7,379 nt of DNA. It comes from Magnetococcales bacterium (lineage in GTDB: Bacteria; Pseudomonadota; Magnetococcia; Magnetococcales; Magnetaquicoccaceae). Position numbers and translations under genes: made by a program. The notes under the pieces were generated by a model. It did no database searches. It was given only the letters and a program-made list of their open reading frames with translations, and was not told the origin of the DNA. The stretch is from NCBI GenBank assembly GCA_015228895.1, contig JADGCR010000110.1:1-7379 (forward strand), given 5' to 3'. Below, in pieces: positions 1 through 5,615 of the stretch. Position 1 is the first letter of the stretch. Each line of letters opens with the position of its first letter.

Positions 1-665
1 GCCGCATTGACCATGGCGAAGGTTTCTGGGGTGGCATGGACATGGAGGCTGATCACATCCGAGAGGGCAAGCAGGGTATCGGGATCGACCTGTTCCAGGG
101 TGGGATCTTCGACTGTTTTATAAGGATCCACCACCAGCACCCTGGCGCCGAAGGCTTTGCAGTAGCGGGAGAACATTCCTCCCAGCCGACCGTAGCCCAC
201 CACGCCGATGGTCAGGTGATCGAGTTGGCGACCGATGTAGGGGGTATAGTCCCATTCTCCTTGTTTCACCGCGTCGAAGGAGGCGGGAATGTGGCGCAGG
301 GTGGCCATCATCAGGGCGAAGGCGTGTTCGGCGGTGGAGGAGATTTTATTGATGAAACTCCGTTCTTCGGTCAGGGAGATGATCGGCAGGCCGCGAGATC
401 TGGCCTGCTCCTTGTCGATGTGGTTGGTGCCGGTGGAGGCGGTGCAGATCACCTTCAGATCGGATCCGGCTTCCATCACCTCCTGGCCGATGAAGACGTT
501 GGATTTGTTGGGATTGGTGAAGATCGCCTGCTGGCCTGGCAGATGTTCGATCACCTCGGCGAGGGTGGGGTGATCCAGGTAGGTCACCGTGCCGATGGAT
601 TCGAGAATTTCTGCAACCCCCCGGATGTGGCGCACGGGGGTGATGACCAGAATGGGTGGTTTCAT
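1..665 (-). CDS. NAD-dependent D-2-hydroxyacid dehydrogenase (SerA/phosphoglycerate dehydrogenase-like), 3' end off the window
   Basis: The first 221 codons are present; the C-terminus lies beyond the left edge. The frame begins MKPPILVITPVRHIRG. It contains the family's substrate-domain block around residues 76-94 (ASTGTNHIDKEQARSRGLPI) and a Rossmann fold at 153-180 with G157-x-G159-x-x-G162. D180 ends the second strand, which predicts NAD rather than NADP. Residues 203-220 (DVISLHVHATPETFAMVN) match the DVVSLHxPxTxET region. The catalytic Arg, Glu and His of this family normally fall further on and cannot be checked. The ATG overlaps the TGA of the cytidylyltransferase (ATGA) and no Shine-Dalgarno sequence is visible, so translation is probably coupled. 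The family oxidises D-2-hydroxyacids or reduces 2-ketoacids in the cytoplasm. The context suggests a role in making a polysaccharide precursor, but the substrate is unknown. Confidence 0.93.
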   Translation of the reverse strand, partial: MKPPILVITPVRHIRGVAEILESIGTVTYLDHPTLAEVIEHLPGQQAIFTNPNKSNVFIGQEVMEAGSDLKVICTASTGTNHIDKEQARSRGLPIISLTEERSFINKISSTAEHAFALMMATLRHIPASFDAVKQGEWDYTPYIGRQLDHLTIGVVGYGRLGGMFSRYCKAFGARVLVVDPYKTVEDPTLEQVDPDTLLALSDVISLHVHATPETFAMVNA

Positions 666-1402
666 GGTATTTTTTTCATGTAGGGGCGGGGATGACGGGC
701 CAGCAGCACCTCGGCGATGGCCAGATCGGTCATGGAATCGACGTTGACCCCTTGTTCCGGGGTCATGATCCAGGGGCGGCTGTCGATGGAGCCGTAGCGG
801 CGGTTCTCCACCATCAGATGGTCCCGTTTGAGGGCATAGATCGCCCCGCAGCGGATGTAGGCATCGGGTTTGAGATCCTGTCGCCGGGTTTCGGGAGTTT
901 CCGGCAGACAGAAATCGACGATTCTGTCCTCCACGATTTTCTTGATGCGGATCGGATGGTGATCTTCCAGTTGATGCACTCCGATCACCGAATCCGCGCC
1001 GGTGGCGATCAGTTTTTCCAGTGCCCCGTCGATGTCGGCGGTGGTTTTCATCGGGTTGGTACACATCAGTTCGATGACGTAATCATACCTTTGGCCTTCG
1101 TCGGCCTCGGCCCAGGCCACGGCGTGCTGCATGGCGCTCACGGAAGAGGCGGTGTCGCTGGCGAGTTCGGCGGGGCGCAGAAAGGGGGCTTCGGCGCCGC
1201 AGCGGATCGCCACCTCCTGAATGGCCGGATCGTCGGTGGAGACGAGATAGCGGCTGATGTGACGGCTGGCGAGGGCCTCGTAAATGGTGTAGGCGATCAG
1301 CGGCACCCCGTGAAGCGGATGAATGTTCTTGCCGGGCACGCTTTTGGATCCGCCTCGGGCCAGGGTCAGGCCGAGAATCCGTGGGGGCAGGGGAGGGGTC
1401 AT
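662..1402 (-). CDS. Acylneuraminate cytidylyltransferase family protein (CMP-sugar synthetase, NeuA-like)
   Basis: This 246-residue protein is of usual length for the catalytic domain of CMP-sugar synthetases, which join CTP to an acidic sugar such as sialic acid or Kdo with release of pyrophosphate. The nucleotide-binding loop is ARGGSKSVPGKN at residues 15-26, close to the family ARxGSKxIPxKN. STDD follows at 55-58, RPAELA at 76-81, and the C-terminal metal-binding block NVDSMTDLAIAE at 220-231, with D222 and D226. Two motifs are unusual: the QxTSPLR block reads MCTNPMK (113-119), and the usual RNGAIY reads RCGAIY (184-189). The sugar acceptor may therefore not be standard Neu5Ac. The ATG at 1402 is the only good start; AAGGA lies about 17 bases upstream, so the ribosome site is weak. 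It leads the minus-strand operon with the dehydrogenase. Family assignment is firm; the sugar is not. Confidence 0.93.
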   Translation of the reverse strand: MTPPLPPRILGLTLARGGSKSVPGKNIHPLHGVPLIAYTIYEALASRHISRYLVSTDDPAIQEVAIRCGAEAPFLRPAELASDTASSVSAMQHAVAWAEADEGQRYDYVIELMCTNPMKTTADIDGALEKLIATGADSVIGVHQLEDHHPIRIKKIVEDRIVDFCLPETPETRRQDLKPDAYIRCGAIYALKRDHLMVENRRYGSIDSRPWIMTPEQGVNVDSMTDLAIAEVLLARHPRPYMKKIP

Positions 1403-1461
1403 GAGCGTCGCTTGAAAAGTCCTTGCGGTCCGGAGGTCACAAACGGGTAAGAAAGATATCG

Positions 1462-1491
1462 ATCATACCACCCGCCGCCGGATCCTGCCAT
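1462..1491 (-). promoter_or_regulatory. Candidate sigma70-type promoter for the minus-strand operon
   Basis: On the minus strand, TATGAT (1467-1462, five of six consensus bases) lies 18 bases after ATGGCA (1491-1486, four of six matching TTGACA). Transcription would start near 1455 and give a leader of about 50 bases before the cytidylyltransferase ATG. The position in the divergent gap is right, but no experiment supports it. Confidence 0.4.
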
Positions 1492-1499
1492 ATGAACTT

Positions 1500-1531
1500 T
1501 GCTTGACACCCCATCGGCGGCCTGCTTGACA
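1500..1531 (+). promoter_or_regulatory. Paired TGCTTGACA repeats: candidate -35 elements or operator ahead of the exporter operon
   Basis: The nine-base word TGCTTGACA occurs at 1500-1508 and again at 1523-1531, a period of 23 bases, and each copy contains a perfect TTGACA. Neither has a good -10 at 16-18 bases. The downstream copy is followed at 17 bases by CGTCAT (three of six). They may be tandem weak promoters, an activator-dependent promoter, or a two-site operator. Confidence 0.3.
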
Positions 1532-1616
1532 TCTTTTGGGAAACGTGGCGTCATGCCCGGATGAAACGCGCCATTCGGCGTCCGCCTCTTCTTGTGATCA
1601 ATCGAGACATGAGCCC

Positions 1617-2498
1617 ATGACGGAGCCTGACCCCGCCCGCTTGAGTTCCGTATCCATGACCGTTCGTCGCTATTCGGCGGATGCGGCCCGACGCTCTCCC
1701 GGCGCGCTCTTCTCCGCGCTCATTTCCGAGCTGTGGCAGGCCAAAGAGCTGGCCTTAAGGCTGTTCGTGAGAGATCTCAAGCAGCGCTACCGGCAATCGG
1801 TGCTGGGGTTTCTCTGGCTGCTGCTGCCCCCTTTGGCCACGGCGCTGGTGTTTGTTTTTTTGAACTCCCGCAAGATTCTCAATATCGATCCCACCGGGAT
1901 TCCCTATCCGGTTTATGTGCTGCTGGGCACTCTTTTGTGGCAGATCTTCACGGAAAGCGTGCTGACTCCCTTGAAATCCTTCGAAGCCTGCGTGCCGATT
2001 TTGATCAAGATCAACATGTCCCGTGAGGCTCCGATTCTGGCGGGCATGGCGCAGGTGGCGGTTTTTGCGGCGGTGCAACTGCCTTTGGCGTTCGGCACGT
2101 TGCTTATGTTCGGCATGCCGCTTTCCTGGGGCATGCTGCTGGCGCTGCCGGCGATTCTGGCGCTGATGGTGATGGGTACTGCCGCCGGTCTGCTGCTGGT
2201 GCCATTTGGTGCGCTCTTCAAGGATGTGGGGGAGGGCAGCGCCATGGCATTGAGATTTCTCTTCTTTCTGACGCCCATCGTTTATCCGGCGCCCAAGGAG
2301 TGGCCCTGGTCGCTGGTGGCCACCCTCAATCCGGTTTCGCCCCTGCTTCAGGGTGCCCGGGAGCTCTTCACTTCCGGAGCGTTGAGCGATCCTCTCTCCT
2401 TCTGGATCGCCTGCTTTGGTGGAATCGTCGCCTTCGTGCTGGCGCTGATCTTCTACCGTCTGGCGATTCCGGTGGTGCTGGAGCGGATGGGAGCCTGA
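1617..2498 (+). CDS. wzm: ABC-2 type polysaccharide export permease (Wzm-like)
   Basis: This 293-residue inner-membrane protein is the transmembrane half of an ABC exporter that moves lipid-linked glycans from cytoplasm to periplasm. The diagnostic DLKQRYRQSVLGFLWLLLPP block is at residues 53-72, just before the first membrane span (about 61-82). Further hydrophobic spans lie near 96-115, 140-166, 171-201, 210-224 and 262-285, six in total as expected. The short NPVSPLLQGAREL stretch (238-250) before the last span is also typical. The frame is open upstream to a TTG at 1536. ATG 1617 gives normal family length, ATG 1656 is possible, and neither has a strong ribosome site. The gene ends three bases before the ATPase start, so the two are surely co-transcribed. 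It is divergent from the CMP-sugar synthetase. The specific glycan cannot be told. Confidence 0.93.
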   Translation: MTEPDPARLSSVSMTVRRYSADAARRSPGALFSALISELWQAKELALRLFVRDLKQRYRQSVLGFLWLLLPPLATALVFVFLNSRKILNIDPTGIPYPVYVLLGTLLWQIFTESVLTPLKSFEACVPILIKINMSREAPILAGMAQVAVFAAVQLPLAFGTLLMFGMPLSWGMLLALPAILALMVMGTAAGLLLVPFGALFKDVGEGSAMALRFLFFLTPIVYPAPKEWPWSLVATLNPVSPLLQGARELFTSGALSDPLSFWIACFGGIVAFVLALIFYRLAIPVVLERMGA

Positions 2499-2501
2499 CG
2501 G

Positions 2502-3734
2502 ATGAGCGGCGAAATCCTGATTACGGCTGAAAAAATCCGCAAGAAGTTCTGCCTGGGGCTCAAGCGCTCCATGTGGTACGGGGTGCGGGACGTGGCTCGC
2601 GAGCTGGCCGGACGGCCCCGGAGCGCCACCTTGCGCAAGGAGGAGTTCTGGGCGCTTGACGATGTGAGCTTCACCGTGCGGCGTGGGGAGATTCTGGGGG
2701 TGATCGGTCCCAACGGATCGGGCAAGACCACCCTGTTGCGGCTGATCAACGGCCTTTTGATGCCCGATGCGGGGGAGATCACCCTTAAAGGCCGGATCGG
2801 GGCTTTGATCCAGTTGGGGGCGGGGTTCAGTCCGGTGCTGACGGGCCGGGAGAACATCGCCATCAACGCGGCGGTGCTGGGCATCACCCGGGCGGAGCTG
2901 AAGGGAGCTTTGGAGGAGATCATCGAGTTTGCCGGGCTGGGGGATTTCATCGACGCGCCGGTGATGAGCTACAGTTCGGGGATGCGGGCGCGGCTGGGCT
3001 TTGCGGTGGCGATCCACATGAAGCCGGACATCCTGCTGGTGGACGAGGTGCTGGCGGTGGGGGATTTAGTGTTCCGCAACAAGGCGCTGGAGCGGATGCA
3101 TGCGTTGTCTCACTCCGGGGTGGCGGTATTGTTCGTTTCCCACAATTTGGGCCAGGTGGACCGGCTCTGCACCCATGCCCTATATCTGAACAAGGGTCGT
3201 TTCGTGAGTTTCGGCAGGCCAGCGGAGGTGATTGCCCGCTATGTGGTGGAGAACACCCCTGCCGCGGGGGGAATGATGCACCATCCGGGCACGGAGCGCG
3301 CCTTCGTGATCCGGGAGGCGGGGTTTTTCGATCCGGAAAGCGGTGGGGCCGTGACCCGGATTCAAGGCAAGTCGGCGGTGGGGATCCGGGTGGTGGTGGA
3401 GGTCCGGGAGCCTTTGAAGGCGCCATTGTTCTGTTTCATGCTGGAGCCTGCGGGACGGTCGCTGATTTTAGGGTATGTGCATCAGCCCCGGGAGCGTGGG
3501 ACACGGCCCGATCTGGCTCCTGGCCGTCATGTGGTGACGGCGGTAATTGATAAGATACCGTTTTTGCCGGGCCGTTACACGTTGCGCGTGTCGGTTTCCG
3601 GGGCGATTGAATCCCAGATTCTGGGCAAGGTGAGCCATCTGGCGGAGCTTGAGATCACCCCCCGGCCCGACCAGTACATCGTCACCAACGAAGCGGGATT
3701 GATCGAGCTGGATGCGGCCTGGCAGGTGGAGTGA
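2502..3734 (+). CDS. wzt: Polysaccharide ABC exporter ATPase with C-terminal carbohydrate-binding-type domain (Wzt-like)
   Basis: This 410-residue ATPase powers the adjacent permease. The nucleotide-binding domain covers about 1-245. It has Walker A GPNGSGKTT at 69-77 (K75), the Q-loop at Q104 within LIQLGAGFSP, signature YSSGMRARL at 157-165, Walker B ILLVDE at 177-182 and the switch histidine H214. The LIQLGAGF and VMSYSSGM blocks are characteristic of the Wzt/TagH polysaccharide exporters. Residues about 260-410 form an extra beta-rich domain. In long Wzt proteins such a domain recognises the finished, capped glycan and sets chain-end specificity; that role is inferred here from architecture. 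GGGAG at 2489-2493 lies eight bases before the ATG and overlaps the permease 3' end. The motifs are intact, so it should be active. Confidence 0.95.
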   Translation: MSGEILITAEKIRKKFCLGLKRSMWYGVRDVARELAGRPRSATLRKEEFWALDDVSFTVRRGEILGVIGPNGSGKTTLLRLINGLLMPDAGEITLKGRIGALIQLGAGFSPVLTGRENIAINAAVLGITRAELKGALEEIIEFAGLGDFIDAPVMSYSSGMRARLGFAVAIHMKPDILLVDEVLAVGDLVFRNKALERMHALSHSGVAVLFVSHNLGQVDRLCTHALYLNKGRFVSFGRPAEVIARYVVENTPAAGGMMHHPGTERAFVIREAGFFDPESGGAVTRIQGKSAVGIRVVVEVREPLKAPLFCFMLEPAGRSLILGYVHQPRERGTRPDLAPGRHVVTAVIDKIPFLPGRYTLRVSVSGAIESQILGKVSHLAELEITPRPDQYIVTNEAGLIELDAAWQVE

Positions 3735-3846
3735 AGGGGAGGATTTGGCAGCCGGTTGAGAAGCCGTCCCGGAAGCGCCACTGCCGTGTCATGCCCGTTT
3801 GGTCTGGATGTTGGTTGATCGATTTGATCTTTCTGCCTTTTCGCAT
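3682..3846 (-). CDS. Possible 54-residue small ORF with a canonical ribosome binding site
   Basis: On the minus strand a perfect AAGGAGG (3860-3854) stands seven bases before ATG at 3846. The frame runs 54 codons to TGA at 3684-3682, beginning MRKGRKIKSINQHPDQTGMT, strongly basic, then becoming proline-rich. Its last third is antisense to the end of the Wzt-like gene, and the composition there looks like a shadow. No family is recognised. The ribosome site may be a chance product of a polypyrimidine tract on the plus strand. Confidence 0.15.
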   Translation of the reverse strand: MRKGRKIKSINQHPDQTGMTRQWRFRDGFSTGCQILPFTPPARPHPARSIPLRW

Positions 3847-3863
3847 TTTTTCCCCTCCTTGAA

Positions 3864-3927
3864 GATGAGGGTCAGGCTGCCTTGACTGCTCTTCTGCGTT
3901 GGGTTCAAGACCTCATCCTTTTTATTT
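3864..3927 (+). terminator. Possible intrinsic terminator of the exporter operon
   Basis: GATGAGG at 3864-3870 pairs with CCTCATC at 3911-3917. CTTGA (3881-3885) and TCAAG (3905-3909) form an inner stem, and TTTTTATTT follows at 3919-3927. It lies about 130 bases after the ATPase stop. The loop is long and the pairing asymmetric, so this is tentative. Confidence 0.3.
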
Positions 3928-3971
3928 CAACTTAAGATCTTTCTTGCGGTCACCAGAACCCCGTGTTATTG

Positions 3972-3987
3972 TATAACCTATATAACC
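3972..3987 (+). promoter_or_regulatory. Candidate -10 region of the methyltransferase promoter (two TATAACC copies)
   Basis: TATAACC occurs at 3972-3978 and 3981-3987, nine bases apart; TATAAC matches five of six -10 consensus bases. No good -35 is found at the usual distance (TTGCGG at 3944 is 22 bases from the first copy). A start here would give a leader of about 150 bases. Confidence 0.22.
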
Positions 3988-4129
3988 ATTCACGGAAACA
4001 TGGATGACATGGAGCGGATCAGTATGAGATGGAATCTCGCGGGCTGATTCCCATGGGTTCTGCGCTGCTCCCCGCCTGCTGGACGGGCAACGCAAGGCTG
4101 TGTTTCGAGAGATCCCTTGAAGCATATTG

Positions 4130-4135
4130 AAGGAG
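4130..4135 (+). promoter_or_regulatory. Ribosome binding site that fixes the methyltransferase start
   Basis: AAGGAG lies six bases before ATG 4142. It falls inside the alternative reading from TTG 4127, and so favours ATG 4142 as the true start. Confidence 0.75.
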
Positions 4136-4141
4136 AAAAGA

Positions 4142-4828
4142 ATGGAAGCCATTCTCGGCAACAGACTTTTAATGCTGTTATGGAAAATATTATGCAGACG
4201 TTCTTTGAAATATTTCACATTTTTGTTTATTGATTGTCTGAAAGGTCTTGATTTCTGCTTGAGGGTGCGACCGGAAGCGGTGGGTCTTGATCCGGAGAAG
4301 GTGTATTGCTCGTCTCCTTCCGGCAATGAATATTTATACTTTTTGCTTCAGGACATCGGAATTACTTGCAATGATCGAATCATGGATATAGGGTGCGGAA
4401 AAGGGAGCGCCATGCGCACCATGCTCTCCTTTCCGTTTGCCCGGATTGGCGGGATCGAGATTTCCGGCAGCATAGGTGAAACGGCCAAGCGGAATTTCGA
4501 GCGGCTGAAAGCGGACCGGGTGGAGGTATACATCGGGGATGCGGTCCGGTTCGAGGGTTACGGCGGGTATAATATGTATTATCTGTACAATCCGTTTTCC
4601 ATGGATACGCTGGAACAGGTATTGGAGCGGATCCGCAATTCAACCTCTGAAGATCAGGAGAAAATCATCATCTACAACAATCCGGTATTTGGAGAAAAAG
4701 TCATCGAAGCCGGATTTGGCAAGCTTAAGGAGTATCCGGACGAGTGGGGGAACGGGATTTGGGTCTGTTCGAACCGGCCCGCCCGGCTTTCCCGACTGGG
4801 ACAGCGCCGGTCGGCTTCAGAGGGGTGA
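4142..4828 (+). CDS. Class I SAM-dependent methyltransferase of unknown substrate
   Basis: This 228-residue protein has a Rossmann-type methyltransferase core. Motif I is IMDIGCGKG at 80-88. The acidic residue that binds the SAM ribose is E106 in GGIEISGS, and D133 in YIGDAVRF follows. YLYNPF at 147-152 occupies the motif IV position, and IIIYNNP lies at 175-181. The first 40 residues are hydrophobic and basic and may lie against a membrane; there is no clear signal peptide. The NPF catalytic-loop form occurs in several small methyltransferase families, so the acceptor (sugar, lipid, protein or other) is open. The 5' third is clearly richer in A/T than neighbouring genes, suggesting transfer. 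The last 16 residues, from about R212, are arginine- and serine-rich, do not look like the end of this fold, and may come from a later DNA junction. The gene stands alone, downstream of the exporter operon. Confidence 0.85.
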   Translation: MEAILGNRLLMLLWKILCRRSLKYFTFLFIDCLKGLDFCLRVRPEAVGLDPEKVYCSSPSGNEYLYFLLQDIGITCNDRIMDIGCGKGSAMRTMLSFPFARIGGIEISGSIGETAKRNFERLKADRVEVYIGDAVRFEGYGGYNMYYLYNPFSMDTLEQVLERIRNSTSEDQEKIIIYNNPVFGEKVIEAGFGKLKEYPDEWGNGIWVCSNRPARLSRLGQRRSASEG

Positions 4829-5615
4829 ATCAGGGTTCTGGATCGCCAGACCCAGCCAGAGGCCGAACCGGGCACCCAGGCCAAGTGAGAGGATTTGGAG
4901 TCACTCCGCACCACAGGATCATTCCCGCCTTTATGAAGAGTGCATTTCAGCAATCATGGGCTGTTGCCTAATGGATGGCAACTCTGTACAACAGATACGG
5001 CCCAACAAAGAGAATAAAGAATATAGTCACACCGATTTGGGCGCGCCCCTTGTCAACTATATTCCGCTCAGACAAAAATCAATAATATAATTTATTGCTG
5101 CAACAAACAACACCAGCGAAGCAATTACTGCAAGCCTTAATAATAATTGTTGAACCCCCAATATGATAAATGCATTGAAAAAGCTCATGTTATTCCGTCA
5201 CTCAAGAACAATCCCAAGATAAATGATTCAACCCTCCGCAAAGAATTCATGCATCGTCTCCAGCAGCGCCAGCCAACTCGTTTCCCCTTTGGCCATCGAC
5301 TCCGATGCGGAGACCTAACGAATGCCCCATACCTTTTTCTCAGCCCATTCCATGATCTGCCCCCCATGACGAACCATCCATGGTTGTGGATTTTTCTCCC
5401 ATGATCGACTTTTTCATCTAAAAACGTAATGAGTTATCTCGATCTCCCGGGCCAGATCCACCGCCGCCGCCAACCTCGGTGGACGCAGGACAATCTCCCT
5501 TTCCCTCCCGGCGCATCACCGTTTATGATTCCCATGGATCGCACAGATCATGGCGCCCTGGATCTTCTCACCCCTTTTGGCGCTCAGAAAGCTTCTCAAA
5601 CCGTGGAACGGTGTC
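4829..5615. other. Gene-poor, partly A/T-rich spacer between methyltransferase and ATPase-RloB operon
   Basis: No gene is supported in these 787 bases. Bases about 5000-5260 are markedly A/T-rich. GTTGCC/GGCAAC (4963-4968 and 4977-4982) forms a hairpin without a T tract. GGGCGCGCCC at 5039-5048 is a perfect palindrome. A minus-strand frame from about 5515 to 5228 reads like protein in places but is broken by TGA (5416-5414) and TAG (5317-5315). Its pieces include EIVLRPPRLAAAVDLAREIE and MAKGETSWLALLETMHEF. A second protein-like minus fragment lies at 4900-4817. A weak promoter for the downstream operon may use TATGAT at 5524-5529. Taken together it looks like remnant DNA. Confidence 0.6.
5080..5097. 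repeat. A/T-rich inverted repeat around a consensus TATAAT
   Basis: CAATAA (5080-5085) and TTATTG (5092-5097) flank TATAAT (5086-5091). The centre is a perfect -10 hexamer, but no -35 is visible at the right distance on the plus strand. It may be a regulator site, a promoter remnant, or chance in A/T-rich DNA. Confidence 0.3.

Larger units (their letters stand above)
3735..4141. other. Noncoding gap between exporter operon and methyltransferase gene
   Basis: No convincing gene is seen on the plus strand. The stretch holds a polypyrimidine tract (about 3825-3860), a long-loop inverted repeat followed by T residues, a TATAACC pair, and a small GAGAT/ATCTC hairpin at 4026-4038. Very short frames such as 4053-4130 (25 codons, overlapping the methyltransferase ribosome-site region) have no recognisable product. 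The last 180 bases could be decayed coding sequence. Confidence 0.6.

Noticed and set aside
36..1450. Long plus-strand frames at 36-683 and 656-1450
   Set aside because: They are antisense to the dehydrogenase and cytidylyltransferase genes and are glycine/histidine-rich without motifs.
1755..3017. Long open minus-strand frame (420 codons) across the permease and ATPase genes
   Set aside because: It is antisense to two clear genes with intact motifs and reads as Arg/His/Gln/Pro-rich sequence without a fold, a normal shadow of G/C-biased codons.
5039..5048. Palindrome GGGCGCGCCC as a terminator stem
   Set aside because: It has no loop and no following T tract.
5147..5404. Plus-strand frame of 85 codons from a TTG start in the spacer
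   Set aside because: It has no ribosome site, no recognisable domain, and a composition matching random A/T-rich sequence.
4045..5537. Twelve-base direct repeat TGATTCCCATGG at 4045-4056 and 5526-5537 flanking the methyltransferase and spacer
   Set aside because: It was considered as an insertion-site duplication, but about one or two exact 12-base repeats are expected by chance in a window of this size, and no transposase or integrase is present.
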